Below are positions 1 to 10,055 of a stretch of 64,000 nt of DNA, in pieces. The position numbers and the translations under genes were made by a program. Numbering within the stretch: the first letter of the stretch is position 1; every line of letters begins with the position of its first letter. The notes below the pieces were generated by a model. That model saw only the letters and a program-made list of their open reading frames with translations. It had not been told where the DNA came from and made no database searches. Location: assembly GCA_019279435.1 (NCBI GenBank), contig JAAALK010000284.1, forward strand, positions 22,994,390 to 23,058,389. The letters run 5' to 3'. This stretch comes from Zizania palustris (taxonomy: Eukaryota; Streptophyta; Magnoliopsida; Poales; Poaceae).

Positions 1-22
1 TCACTAAAAGGCAGGGGGCATG
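1..22 (+). other. Polypurine tract and internal edge of Gypsy element G1b
   Basis: The purine-rich run AAAAGGCAGGGGGCATG lies directly before the LTR start TGTTGATAGC. The G2 element has the same arrangement on the minus strand (…ATAGGGGGACATG before TGTTGATAGC). This marks the following LTR as a 3' LTR of a plus-strand element whose body lies left of the window. Confidence 0.6.
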
Positions 23-198
23 TGTTGATAGCAAAAAATGGCATTAATGGCTAGATTATCAAAATATCATTTTTTGGTGATTTGGGCCGAAAATATACAT
101 GTCCAGGGTCTGACCGAAGCCCTACGGGGCCGAAGCCCATCGAGCTATGGGCTCCGAATGCCTCCAGCCAGCCCGTGGGCTTCGACCAGGAAGCCTTC

Positions 199-402
199 GG
201 AGGCCCGCGCTGCCGAAGCTTCCGGCACCTTCGGAGGCCCACGCTGCCGAAGCTTCGGGAACCTTTGGAGGCCCATGCCGTCGAAGCTTCGGGAACCTTC
301 GGAGGCCCACGCTGCCGAAGCTTTTGGAACCTTCGGAGGCCCATGCTGCCGAAGCTTCGGGAACCTTCTGAGGCCCATGCTACTGAAGCTTCGGCCCGAG
401 GA
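199..402 (+). repeat. 34-bp minisatellite inside the G1b LTR, six units
   Basis: Units begin GGAGGCCC at 199, 233, 267, 301 and 335, and TGAGGCCC at 369, always exactly 34 bp apart. The typical core is GGAGGCCCACGCTGCCGAAG followed by CTTCGGGAACCTTC. The array keeps reading frames open on both strands, which produces several spurious ORFs. The sister LTR at 3848-5183 lacks this array and carries a different 56-bp duplication there. Confidence 0.9.
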
Positions 403-523
403 GCAGGCCCCGGCGGGCCTGACTGAAGCCTACCTCGGTAGAGATAGAGTTGGACACGTTGCCAGCTCAATCTTTATCTCTATCTGGCCGGATTAATAGC
501 ATATTAGATTAGAGTTAACCCTC

Positions 524-534
524 TATAAATATAG
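524..534 (+). promoter_or_regulatory. TATA box of the G1b LTR
   Basis: TATAAATATAG lies about 500 bp into the LTR. The corresponding TATA is found in the inverted sister LTR at 4790-4797 (minus). It would be the U3 promoter of the element. Confidence 0.6.
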
Positions 535-1475
535 AGGCCTGGCCGGCGTGGAGAACCCCCCAACACAAACAAACCCAAAGCCATGCTTTGATTGTACCTT
601 TACTTTACCTTTACTTTTCTGTACCTCTTCGTAGGTTTGCCTGGAAGCCCTCCGTCCGCCACTACGGAACAGTGGTAAGCCTTGGTACTTTGCCCGTGAA
701 GTCCCCGTTAATCTACGTAACAAATTGCTATCGCCTTGTTACTTCACCTGTGAAGTATCCGCTAATCTGCGTAATAGATTGCTACCTTCGCCACCCGTGC
801 AACACCTCGCAAATTCGGTCCTAAGGCCAAATTGGTACTTCGCTTCATCCCTGTTGCAGGTTCGCACGTTCGGAGCCCCTTCGCCGGAGGTGTTCGGAGC
901 TGAGAGATCAGTTCCAAAGGTCCCCAGGACGCCCTTTGACAAGACCGCAGGCTTCGACAGCAGGCTTCGCCAACACACTTCGTCGTGATAGGCTTCGCCA
1001 CGAACATACTCTGCGATAAGACGAAGTTGCACCCACGCGTGGCCTTCACGCCACCACTCTGTAATTCGCTCCATCAGAGATCACACACCGAACCCCGCTA
1101 TTCGGAGGTGATCACCGTGTTTAGATCCGTTCGGAGTTTACCTTCGGCCGGATCAGTCCGAACGCCGAAGCACCCTTTGGCGGAGCATTTTGCACCAGAC
1201 GCCGAAGGTACCCTTCGGCGCACCCTTCGCATCAGACTTCGAACCAGGAGGGCTTCGACTGGTTTGCTGATTTTAACCTGTTTAACCTATTTCTTTCGGC
1301 TAATTGGATTATTTTGTGTAATCTGGTTGCTGGCGACTCCACCCCCCTTATCACTATTAAGGGTAGTCGGAACGCGGCGTTGGTGCTACGTCACGCTTAG
1401 GCCTGTCCCTAAGTATCCGTGTACTTTTGGATCGCCGGACTGACCCAAGTGCGGGGGCATGTTTCCGTGTCAACA

Positions 1476-3809
1476 GGGGGTTCGGCCAAGTCGAAGGCAT
1501 CTTGGACCACACCAGCGAAGGGTCCTGCCAGGCCGGAGGTACATTCGGCCAGTGCGGGCCGAAGCCTCCCATCGGAGATGTCCACCACGGTGCGGGGTTC
1601 GACCATTGGGGGCCGAAGTTGTCGCATGGGGGACCCGACCACTGGGGTTCAAAGTTGTCGCATGGGGGGTTCGTGCACTGTGGCTCGGAACCACCGTGCG
1701 GAGCACCAGGATACCACGGCCCGAAGCCTTTGTGTGGAGGGTTCACCTGCTTTGGTCCGAAGCCACCCTTCGAGGGTCTTGGACCCTTCGGCTGTTTTAA
1801 CTTGGCGTGCGGACCTGCTTCTTTGGCCCTCCTCTGATGCTTGTTCAACAGCATGTTATATGTTATCTTCGGCCTCTTGCGAGCCTTAGCCTAAGGACTA
1901 TTGATGTTCTGTTTCCACACTCCTACCTCAGGGTTCTTTGGCACAAGTGTGCGAGTGTGCGGTTCTCCAACAATGACATCTTTCCCTTTAGCAGACTCGG
2001 CCTGTTCTGGCCGAATCAACACCTTCTTCTCGCTGAGGTCAATGGCGTTGACTAGAAAAGGATCTTTATCCAGCTTCATCTTTGGATCATGATCTATCTT
2101 CAATCGTCCTTCTTCTATGGCCGATTGTATCTGCTGTCGAAAAACATTGCAATCATTAGTATTATGCGAATGTGAATCATGCCACTTACAGTATGGATGT
2201 TTCTTTAACTCATCGGTAGGTGGGATGACTTGACCCCTAGGTAACCTGAGAAGCTGACTTTTTAAGAGAAAATCAAATATTTTATCACATTTAGTTATAT
2301 CGAACGAGTACTTGACCTCACTAAGTCTATTCTTTGTGGGGGATGGTCGCAACTCGGAGCAAGTGACAGGTTTATTTTTAGTGTTCCAAACCCATTCGGC
2401 CACGTCCCATGATGTGGATCTTGGCCCTAGGCTTGCTAAACGTCTTAATCAATTTCTTATCTTTGGCTCGGCCTTCTTGGACTAGAGCCTGCTGTAAAAC
2501 TTGGCTAACTTCTAAAAAGTTTTGGTTATCTAACCTCTCCTTAAGTTCGGAACACAACCCGTTAAAAGCTAATTCCGACAAGTCCCTTTCTGAAATACTA
2601 AGGCTAAAACATCGGTTTCTAGTATCCCTGAAACACTTTATGTACTCAGAAGCGCTCTCACTAGACTTCTGCTTAACCGATGTCAAATGCGAAAGCCTAA
2701 GTTCTGTCTCACCTGTGTAGAAATAATCATGGTATTTCCGCTCTAAATAGTCCCACGTGTGGATGGAGTTCGGCGGGAGCGTCGAAAACCAAGTGAAAGC
2801 AGTGCCGGATAGCGAGAGAGAAAATAGTCTAACCTTTAGGGCATCTATCCCGCTAACCTCTCCACATTGTGCCAAAAATTGACTAACGTGCTCCAGTGTG
2901 GTCTTGCTACCCTCGCCATCGAACTTAGTGAATTCAGGGATCCTATAGCCTGTGGGGGTAGGGTACCGTATCCAGATGGTCGGGGTAGGGCTTACGGTAA
3001 ACCCTAACCCGTCCCTTGGGCACGAAGCCGGCACACTCTCTAAATAGTGCGTGGACCCGCTCCTCTATATCATCTTGGTATGTTGTTTGTGCGCGCCTCT
3101 CATGCGGGGGCGTGACACACGGTGTGATATCGGCGTGTCAGCCGTGTGCTTCCTCCCTACGTGCTATTTGTATACCGTGCTCGTGTCCGGGCATCTGTGT
3201 GTGTGATGCGGGTAGCACGGGTATTGGCGCAGGTGGTGTGTGGTATGCAGTATTAGTTTGCCCGTAGGTATAATGATTGGTTTTGGCCATAAGTGATGAG
3301 GCCGAAGACATGATCGCGCCAGTGCTGTCGTTAGTCCTACTATATACGTGGTTTGCCGGTGGTGCGCTAGCAATAGGAACTGGGGGTACGGACTCAGTGA
3401 AGCCGAACCTTCTAAGAGTTGCCTCTACCTAGGAGCTAACTGCCGAATCTAAATGGTTGGCTAGCGAAGCGCTAACGGCTTGATCTACTGATGCATCTAT
3501 TTTCTGCTCAATTTCTAAAGAAGATAAACGAGGCGATACAGGTGTTACCTAAACCTGAGCGAGGTCGGGAGTGACGATGTCGCGCTTGATGAAGCCTGCG
3601 CGTGTCTTGATGTAGCCTCCAAGCATCATGTCTTGGAGCGCCTTTAACTTGGCCTCGATCTCTGCTCGGTCTACTGCGGGGATATCTTCAAGTGTAGGTG
3701 ACAATATGTGACGGTTGTCGATATCCGCGCCTCCTATTGCGTCCATTGGCGGCGTAGACGTAGTAGTCGATGTAGATGTACCGGTGGCCAATGTAGATGT
3801 ACTCATCAT
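1476..3809 (-). pseudogene. Gypsy G1a gag remnant
   Basis: This is gag of a Tat-type Ty3/Gypsy element. Reading starts at ATG 3809 (MMSTSTLATG…), just after the primer-binding site. The Retrotrans_gag core lies about 2950-2440 (FTKFDGEGSKTTLEHV, then LKERLDNQNFLEVSQVLQQA). A Cys/His motif (YCKWHDSHSHNTNDCNVF) follows at about 2200-2150. The C-terminal Pro/Trp-rich segment runs to 1476. Several in-frame stops and frame changes break it, for example after DIVTPDLAQV near 3549, in the stretch 3548-3035 and near 1860-1890. No protease, RT or integrase follows because the sequence meets the inverted LTR at 1475. Confidence 0.85.
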
Positions 3810-3822
3810 GTTGGCATAGCCC

Positions 3823-3840
3823 TCCCCAGCGGAGTCGCCA
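3823..3840 (-). other. Primer-binding site of G1a
   Basis: On the minus strand TGGCGACTCCGCTGGGGA lies seven bases inside the 5' LTR end at 3848. The same site in mutated form (TGATGACTCCACTGGGGA) occupies the same place in G2. The position and the 18-base length are typical for a tRNA primer site. Confidence 0.75.
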
Positions 3841-4789
3841 AAAAGTGTGTTGACACGAAAACGTGCCCCCGCACTTGGGTCAGTCTGACGATCCAAAAGT
3901 GCACGGATACTTAGGGACAATCCTAAGCGTGACGTGGCACCGACGTCGTGTTCTGACTACCCTTAATAGTGATAAGGGGGTGGAGTCACCAGGCAACCAG
4001 ATTACACAAAATAATCCAATTAGCCGAAAGAAATAGATTAAACAGAATAAAATCAGCAAACCAGTCGGAGCCCGTCTAGGTTTGAAGTCTGATGCGAAGG
4101 GTGCGTCGAAGGGTACCTTCGGCGTCTGGTGTGAAGTGCTCAGCCAAAGGGTGTTTTGGCGTTCAGACTGATCCGGCCGAAGGTGGACTCCGAACGGATC
4201 TGGACACGATGATCACCTCCAAACAGCGGGGTTCGGCGTGATATCTCTGATACACCAATCTATGGGACAATGACACGAGGGCCATGCGTGAGTGCAACTT
4301 CGTCTAGTGCGAAGTATGATCGTGGCGAAGCCCGTTGCGACGAAGTACGCTGGCGAAGCCTGCTACCGAAGCCTGCGGTCCCGTAGAAGGGTGTCCTAGG
4401 ACCTCCGAAACCGATCTCTCAGCTCCGGACTCCTCTGACGAAGGGGCTCCGAACGTGCGAACCTGCAACAGAGACGATGCAAAGTACCAATTTGGCCTGA
4501 GGACCGAATTTCGCTAAGTGTTGCACTAGTAGCAAAGGTAGCAATCTATTATGCAGATTAGCGGATACTTCATAGGCGAAGTACCAAGGTGATAGCAATC
4601 TATTACGTAGATTAACAGATACTTCACAGGCGAAGTAACAAGGATTACCACTATTCCGTAGTGGCCGGCGGAGGGCTTCCAGGCAAACCCACGAAGAGGT
4701 ACAAGAGAATAAAGGTAAAGTAAATACGATCAAAGCATGGCTTTGGTTTGGTTTGAGTTGGGGGGCTCTCCACGCCGGCCATGCCTCTC

Positions 4790-4797
4790 TATTTATA
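4790..4797 (-). promoter_or_regulatory. TATA box of the G1a LTR
   Basis: TATAAATA on the minus strand, in the position that corresponds to the TATA box of the inverted sister LTR. Confidence 0.55.
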
Positions 4798-4890
4798 GGA
4801 GGTTAACTTCTAATCTAATCTGCTTTTAATCCGGCTAGATAGAGATAGAGATTGAGCTAGAAACGCGTCCAACTCTATCTCTGCCAAGGC

Positions 4891-5002
4891 GAGCTTTGGC
4901 CAGGCCCGTCGAGGCCTACTTCTTGGGCCGAAGCTTCGGTAGCGTGGGCTTCGGCCAGGCCCGTCGAGGCTTGCTCCTCGGGTCAAAGCTTCGGCAGCGT
5001 GG
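4891..5002 (-). repeat. 56-bp direct duplication in the G1a LTR
   Basis: CAGGCCCGTCGAGGC occurs at 4901 and again at 4957, and both copies continue into a related TTGGGCCGAAGCTTCGG-type segment. This gives two units of 56 bp. It occupies the same LTR zone as the 34-bp array in the G1b LTR, so this zone varies in length between family members. Confidence 0.75.
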
Positions 5003-5183
5003 GCCTCCGAAGGCTTCCTGGCCAAAGCCCATGGGCTGGCTAGAGGCTTTCGGAGCCCATATCTCAACGGACTTCAGCCCTATAGGGCTTCGGACAGACC
5101 CTGGACATGTGTACTTTCAGCCCAAATCACCAAAATTGATATTTTGACGATCTAGCCATTAATGCCATTTTTTGCTATCAACA

Positions 5184-7270
5184 ACAAGTTTGAGTCTCGT
5201 TGCTGGGATGGAGTCTTTCTTGGTTATGCGTTGCATTCTCGAGGCTTTCGTGTTTGGAACCTAGACTCTTAGCTTCTCGTCGAGACTTGTGAGGTTTCCT
5301 TTGATGAGTTCATGCCTTCACTAACTCCTTTTGAGCTTTCTGGAGATGACGAGCTTGGAGAGTCGATCTTCGAGGAAGATGATGACACTCCTGCGGATGA
5401 TGAGGGTGGGCCCTCTGCATCGCCTGTAGACCCCACACCTTCTAAGGCTTCGACTTAGGATGAGGACGGACCTCTGATCACTCCTTCTACTTCGATCGAG
5501 CCTCCTCAGCCGAGTCTAGAGGTGCCAGTTACTGACTCCGGTGAGATGACTTCTTAGCTGAGTCTAGAGGAGCCAGTTGCTAACTCTGGTGAGGTGACTT
5601 CAGATCACCTAGGATCCCAAGCAGTTCAGTGTGATCACCCCTCAGAGCTCATCATCAGTGATCTTACTGAGAGATCCCTACGTTCTTCAGTTGGTTCTCT
5701 TGCTATGTTTGCTGAGTCTGCTTTTGTTGCTACTTTTGAGCCCTGAGACGTTTCTCATGCTCTTTCTGATTCAAATTTGATAAACGCCATGCAAGAAGAG
5801 CTTGAAAATTTTGTTCGCAGTCGGGTTTGGACACTAGTTGAGCTGCCACCTAGATGCAACACCATAGGCACCAAGTGGGTGTTTAAGAACAAACAAGGTG
5901 AAGATGAGGTTGTGGTGCGCAACAAAGCTCGATTAGTGGCACAGGGTTTCTGCCAAAAAAGAAGGTATTGATTTTGAGGATACCTTCGCCCCTGTGGCCC
6001 GTCTTGAGTCCATTCGTATTCTTTTGGCCTTTGCTGCTTCTAAAGGTTTTAAGCTGTTTCAAATGGATGTGAAGAGTACTTTTCTGAACGGGTATATAGA
6101 GGAGGAGGTCTATGTTAAGCAGCCCCCCGGTTTTGAGAACCCTAAGTTTCCTCGACATGTTTTCAAGATGCAGAAGGCTTTATACGGTCTGAAGCAAGCT
6201 CCCAGGGCTTGGTATGATCGCCCGTAGCAGTTCTTGTTGCAGAAAGGTTTTGTGATAGGTTCTGTGGACAAGACTCTTTTCTTGCTTAGAGATGGCTCTA
6301 ACTTATTAGTTGCTCAGATTTATGTGGACGATATTATTTTTGGTGGTTCTACTAATGAGCTTGTGTCCAAGTTTTCTGAGCATATGCATAGCGAGTTTGA
6401 GATGAGTCTCATGGGAGAACTCAAATATTTTTAGGGCTCCAGATCAAGCAGACCAAGTACGGCATTTTCATCCACCAGGGTAAGTACACACGGGATATGC
6501 TGAAGAAGTTTGACTTTGGTGGAGTGCTGAAGCCACAGATGAACCCAATGGGTACATTTGGAGGTCTAGACAAGGACGAGAACGGTGTCAAGGTAAACGA
6601 GAGAGAGTATCGAGGGATGATCGAATCACTTCTATACTTAACTACGACGAGACTGGACATTCAGTTTGCCGTGGGTGTGTGCGCGCGTTTTCATTCTTCA
6701 CCACGCGCATCTCACCGGTAGGCCATGAAGCGTATTTTCAGGTATCTTACTTACGCTCCTGATTTAGGTCTTTATTATTCTACATCATCGTCTCTTGATT
6801 TAGCTGGTTTTTCCAACGCTGATTTCGGTGGGTGCCGGCTGGATCGCAAGTCGACTTCTGGTACTTGCCAGCTTCTTGGTTCTTCGCTTGTATCTTGGTC
6901 CTCTAGAAAACAATCAGGAGTTGTTCTTTCTACTACTGAGGGTGAGTATGTAGCTGCTGCTAGCTGTTGTTCTGAGTTGGTTTGGATGATTTCTACTTTG
7001 CGGGATTTTGGGTTGTTTCTTCCCTGCTAGAGTTTCTTTGTTTTGTGATAGCACTAGTGCAATTAGTGTAGGGAAAAACTCATGTCTTCATTCAAAAACC
7101 AAACATATTGATGTGCGCTTTCACTTTCTGAGGGATCAATATGAGTAAGGGGTCACTGATCTTGTTCATGTTGATACCCATCAGCAGTTGGCTGATATTT
7201 TTACCAAACCCCTAGATCAGTCTACTTTTGAGCGTTTACGAGGGGATTTGGGAGTTGTGTATCCTTTTTA
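5184..7270 (+). pseudogene. C0 polyprotein remnant: linker, reverse transcriptase, RNase H
   Basis: The acidic linker (DDEL, EED motifs) covers about 5184-5776. RT begins at 5777 (ELENFVRSRVWTLVELPP) and keeps FKLFQMDVKSTFLNG, the ALYGLKQAPRAWYDR block, and the catalytic YVDDIIF at 6321-6341. RNase H follows at about 6725-7260, with STTEGEYVAAASCC and the terminal GDLGVVYPF. A frameshift sits in a six-A run at 5955-5960, where C1 has five As. Stops are seen at 6226-6228 (TAG) and 6433-6435, and the linker has several TAG codons. It is not functional. Confidence 0.9.
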
Positions 7271-8640
7271 GGATACTTTGAGTCAGTTTTTCTTTATTCT
7301 TTATTTTTTTATTGAGTCTTTTTGTGTGCGTTCATATCATGCATAAGCATCAATCACATTGTGAGCTTGCTTATGTTATATGATTAATCTTCTCTACTTA
7401 CTCTAGCTAGTATATGCTTTTGATTACTTGTCGATGATCATGTCCTTTTTCAGTTCACATGATATATTTGATATTTTCCATATGCATGGCTTTTATGCTT
7501 TAAAAATAAAAAATAATCACCATTGCTTCTGGTAACTAGCATGTGTAAGCTGAATGCGTTTGCTATCTTTTACATGCCTAGTAGCTAGATCCTTACTTAG
7601 ATGCAGATATGCAACTTGGATATCTATATGCTTTAAACATGAAAAATATGTTATAAAAATGATAAAAATTCAGAAAAACGAAAAATTTATGCATTTTTAT
7701 GATTATTAGAAAAGATCCAGGTGGGTTTGCTTTGTCGCATTGTATTGTTCTGGACTGCTTACCATAGCACTTTGGTATGAACTAGGACGGTGTAATGTAT
7801 GCCAAGACCAATGTCTTAAGCTTCTGATGGTCCAGTTCTGGCCTAGGCTTGACTTGGTCGGTTAGCATAAGGTTTGACATGCAAATAACCCTTGGCAGAA
7901 ATAAAAAGGAAAAAGAAATAGTCTGAAAAATCTAAAAAGATGACAAGTTTGTTGAAGCACTTTGCTATGGACAATGCTTATCTTGGTAGATATCAGTTAG
8001 CCTTTGCATCTCATGCTTTACTTTGCTTGTCAACTAGAAAATGTGGTGATGCTTTTGTTTGCAAAAATCGAAAAATGTGTGCTGATGACTCTCTTTAGAT
8101 ATCATCTATTGCACTGATCATGTCATGTATCTTAGACAGTATATCTTTTGCTATACCTGTTAGATGTTGTAATAGCAGTCAATCATATCTAAGAAGCATG
8201 CTTTTCACACTCCACCTGCACCCCATCTGCATTCATGGCATATTTTGAGGGGAGTTGCATTTCAGGGGGAGTTTGTGTCTATGTCTCTTTAGAGTGCATT
8301 TAGTCTCACTTGATGAGTCCAATTGTCAACAAGGGGGAGAAATTTTGGAGTTTAGGGGACATTTTTGGCTTTCTCTGGGATTTATTTCAGGGGGAGTATT
8401 TTAGTCTTTTACCTTTACTCTGTTATCTTTGTTGGTAGTTCTAAGATTGCACTTGTTTTTGAGTCTTTATTTTTGGTTAACCATAATGACTGTTTTCTTG
8501 CTTCTGTTTGGCTTTTGGTCATTAGGGTTAAACTTTTATTTTCTTCCTTCTATTTCTTTTTGTTTTTGTTTTCGTGTTTCCACATGTTTTTGTAGGTTCT
8601 GAAGAAGTGCTGAAGAGGGTGTTTATAATGCACTCATTAA
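7271..8640 (+). other. C0 non-coding 3' spacer
   Basis: About 1.4 kb of AT-rich DNA between the RNase H end and the LTR. The same spacer follows pol in C1 (35905-37250) and, inverted, lies in C2 (29348-30722). I see no env-like reading frame; the longest frames are short and not shared between copies. Confidence 0.7.
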
Positions 8641-8649
8641 GGGGGAGAT
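8641..8649 (+). other. C0 polypurine tract
   Basis: GGGGGAGAT directly precedes the LTR start TGAGAAACC. The same motif is at 37253-37263 (C1) and inverted at 29337-29347 (C2). Confidence 0.8.
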
Positions 8650-10055
8650 TGAGAAACCATGTTGAAGAGCATGGTTCTTATGCTCCAGATGTGATGATGT
8701 CAACGGAAGTCAAGAAGAGACATGAAGACCTATCGTGTCTAAGGTGTGTGTGACTCAGGTACATAGGCAGCGAGCGACAGTCAGGCAGAGGAGCCGCGGA
8801 GTCGTGCTAGCCCAATCCGGGTACATGGGCTAGGAGCGGCAGAGGATCCACTGGTCTGTTGACTGGGTTTGACTTAGGTACACGGGCGGCGAGCGATTGT
8901 CGGGCTGAGGAAGTTGTGGGGTCAGGTCGGCCCCTACCCCCTAGGGATAGTGTGACTGTCATTTTCCCGATATTAATTTACAGTCCACCGTTTAGTTTTC
9001 ATCTCCTATTTTTTCTCCGTTTTGGATCTGCATCGCCAACGTGATTTTCTTCTGTTTTCTCTGGCCGGCAAGGTGGGCGGTGTGGCATCCAAGGCAATCT
9101 ACAGCATAGCTGGCGCCTGTCTCTTTGCGCAGGGCAGAAAAATAGCAGCACAGCAGGCGGCAGCTCAGAAATTTTGCAACGACGACAGCTTTCCAGCACG
9201 CGCGACAGCGCACGGTAGCCAAGGCCATCCATCGCGCGGCAGGGAAAAGCAGCACGTCTGCTGGTTTCCTGCGTGGGACCACCTTGGTTGATTTCTTCCC
9301 AAGCCAACGCAGCACGCATCCGCACATCCTTGATCTTCCATGAAGTAGCGGCAGCCGGCCATGTCAAATCAGCACAGGAGTCTGCATGACAGCCGGTGCA
9401 GCGAAGCAATGACAAGGTGACACACGAAACTTCGTGGCGCGGGGATCCACGGCGAGCGGCAGCAGTTTTCGGTGGAGGATGTTCTGCGCGCGGTGGCGTC
9501 ATGCAGGTAAGTTCTTTAATCTCCTATTTTTTAGCAGTTTAATTAAACCAATATTTATCTATTCTTAATTAGCTGAAAATCTATTTAGAAATTCCGTGGC
9601 TGATTTAATCTGCAAAATATTATTAGTACTCGCATAATTTCTATTTAAATATTTTTAATATGATCATATAAAAAGAAAATATATATATATATTAGTCGTA
9701 GTGATTTTTTTTGTTTTTTACATGCAATATTTTAGGTTTATTTCTGAATTAATTTTTGAATGATCCATGTTTTATTCATTTGATTAGTATTGCATTTCTA
9801 GACTACAATATAAATATTTCGTGATATATCTAGGTGTTTTTATTTACTGCAGTATTTTTATTTAGTTTATCTCTAAGATCATTTCAATTAGGACACCGGT
9901 CATTTTTAGGTTAGACAACTATAGTTCCTGTAATTTGCTTTGCTAATATTATTTGTCTGGTTAAGTTTGTTTGGGTGTTGGGATTAAGTCATAGTTTAGC
10001 AAGAAATTTTAGGTGCCCATTCACCCCCCCTCTGGTCGTTACTTTCGGTCCTACA
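8650..10055 (+). mobile_element. C0 3' LTR (1406 bp, internally deleted)
   Basis: It begins TGAGAAACCATG and ends CGGTCCTACA. Compared with the C1 LTRs it lacks about 250 bp around 8928, running from the CCAATCCGGGTACC block to just past the TATA box, so the usual TATAAATAGG is missing. A GC-rich block (about 9015-9500) is followed by a CAG|GTAAG donor-like site at 9504-9510 and an AT-rich stretch that ends at AG 10011-10012. Confidence 0.9.
9683..9694. repeat. AT dinucleotide run
   Basis: ATATATATATAT in the AT-rich part of the C0 LTR. Confidence 0.8.

Larger units (their letters stand above)
23..1475 (+). mobile_element. 3' LTR of Gypsy element G1b (1453 bp)
   Basis: The sequence begins TGTTGATAGC and ends GTGTCAACA, so it has TG…CA ends, and it is a relative in opposite orientation of the LTR at 3848-5183. 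A TATA box lies at 524-532. The length difference from the sister LTR (1453 against 1336 bp) is mostly due to a 34-bp tandem repeat near the start. It follows a polypurine tract and is followed at 1476 by gag sequence of a minus-strand sister element, so it reads best as the end of an element that inserted into that gag. The first five flanking bases, GGGGG at 1476-1480, would be the target duplication. The other copy lies outside the window. Confidence 0.85.
3848..5183 (-). mobile_element. 5' LTR of Gypsy element G1a (1336 bp)
   Basis: Read on the minus strand it begins TGTTGATAGC at 5183 and ends GTGTCAACA at 3848, followed by a primer-binding site and gag. It is the 5' LTR of a minus-strand element. 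The flank to the right (from 5184, ACAAGTTTGAG) is Copia polyprotein sequence matching 26709 onward, which shows that G1a landed inside Copia element C0. The other target-site flank is not visible because G1b cuts the element. Confidence 0.9.
5184..10055 (+). mobile_element. Copia element C0 (SIRE/Maximus type), 3' part
   Basis: The right part of a plus-strand Ty1/Copia element: integrase-RT linker, RT, RNase H, a long non-coding 3' spacer, a polypurine tract and the 3' LTR. It is interrupted at 5183/5184 by the Gypsy nest, and its 5' half lies left of the window. The 3' LTR ends at 10055 and is followed by the middle of another C-family LTR, so C0 itself had inserted into an older LTR. Confidence 0.9.

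Noticed and set aside
199..402. Evenly spaced repeats that could suggest a CRISPR array
   Set aside because: Units are directly adjacent with no unique spacers, lie inside an LTR, and the genome is a plant's.
38..496. Overlapping open frames on both strands with repeating RSFGNL/PKLREPSEAH peptides
   Set aside because: They come from the 34-bp minisatellite, which lacks stops in several frames. No start context or homology supports a protein.
7271..8640. Possible env-like gene after Copia pol, as in some SIRE elements
   Set aside because: No conserved open frame exists across C0, C1 and C2 spacers, and there is no credible signal peptide or membrane segment shared between copies.
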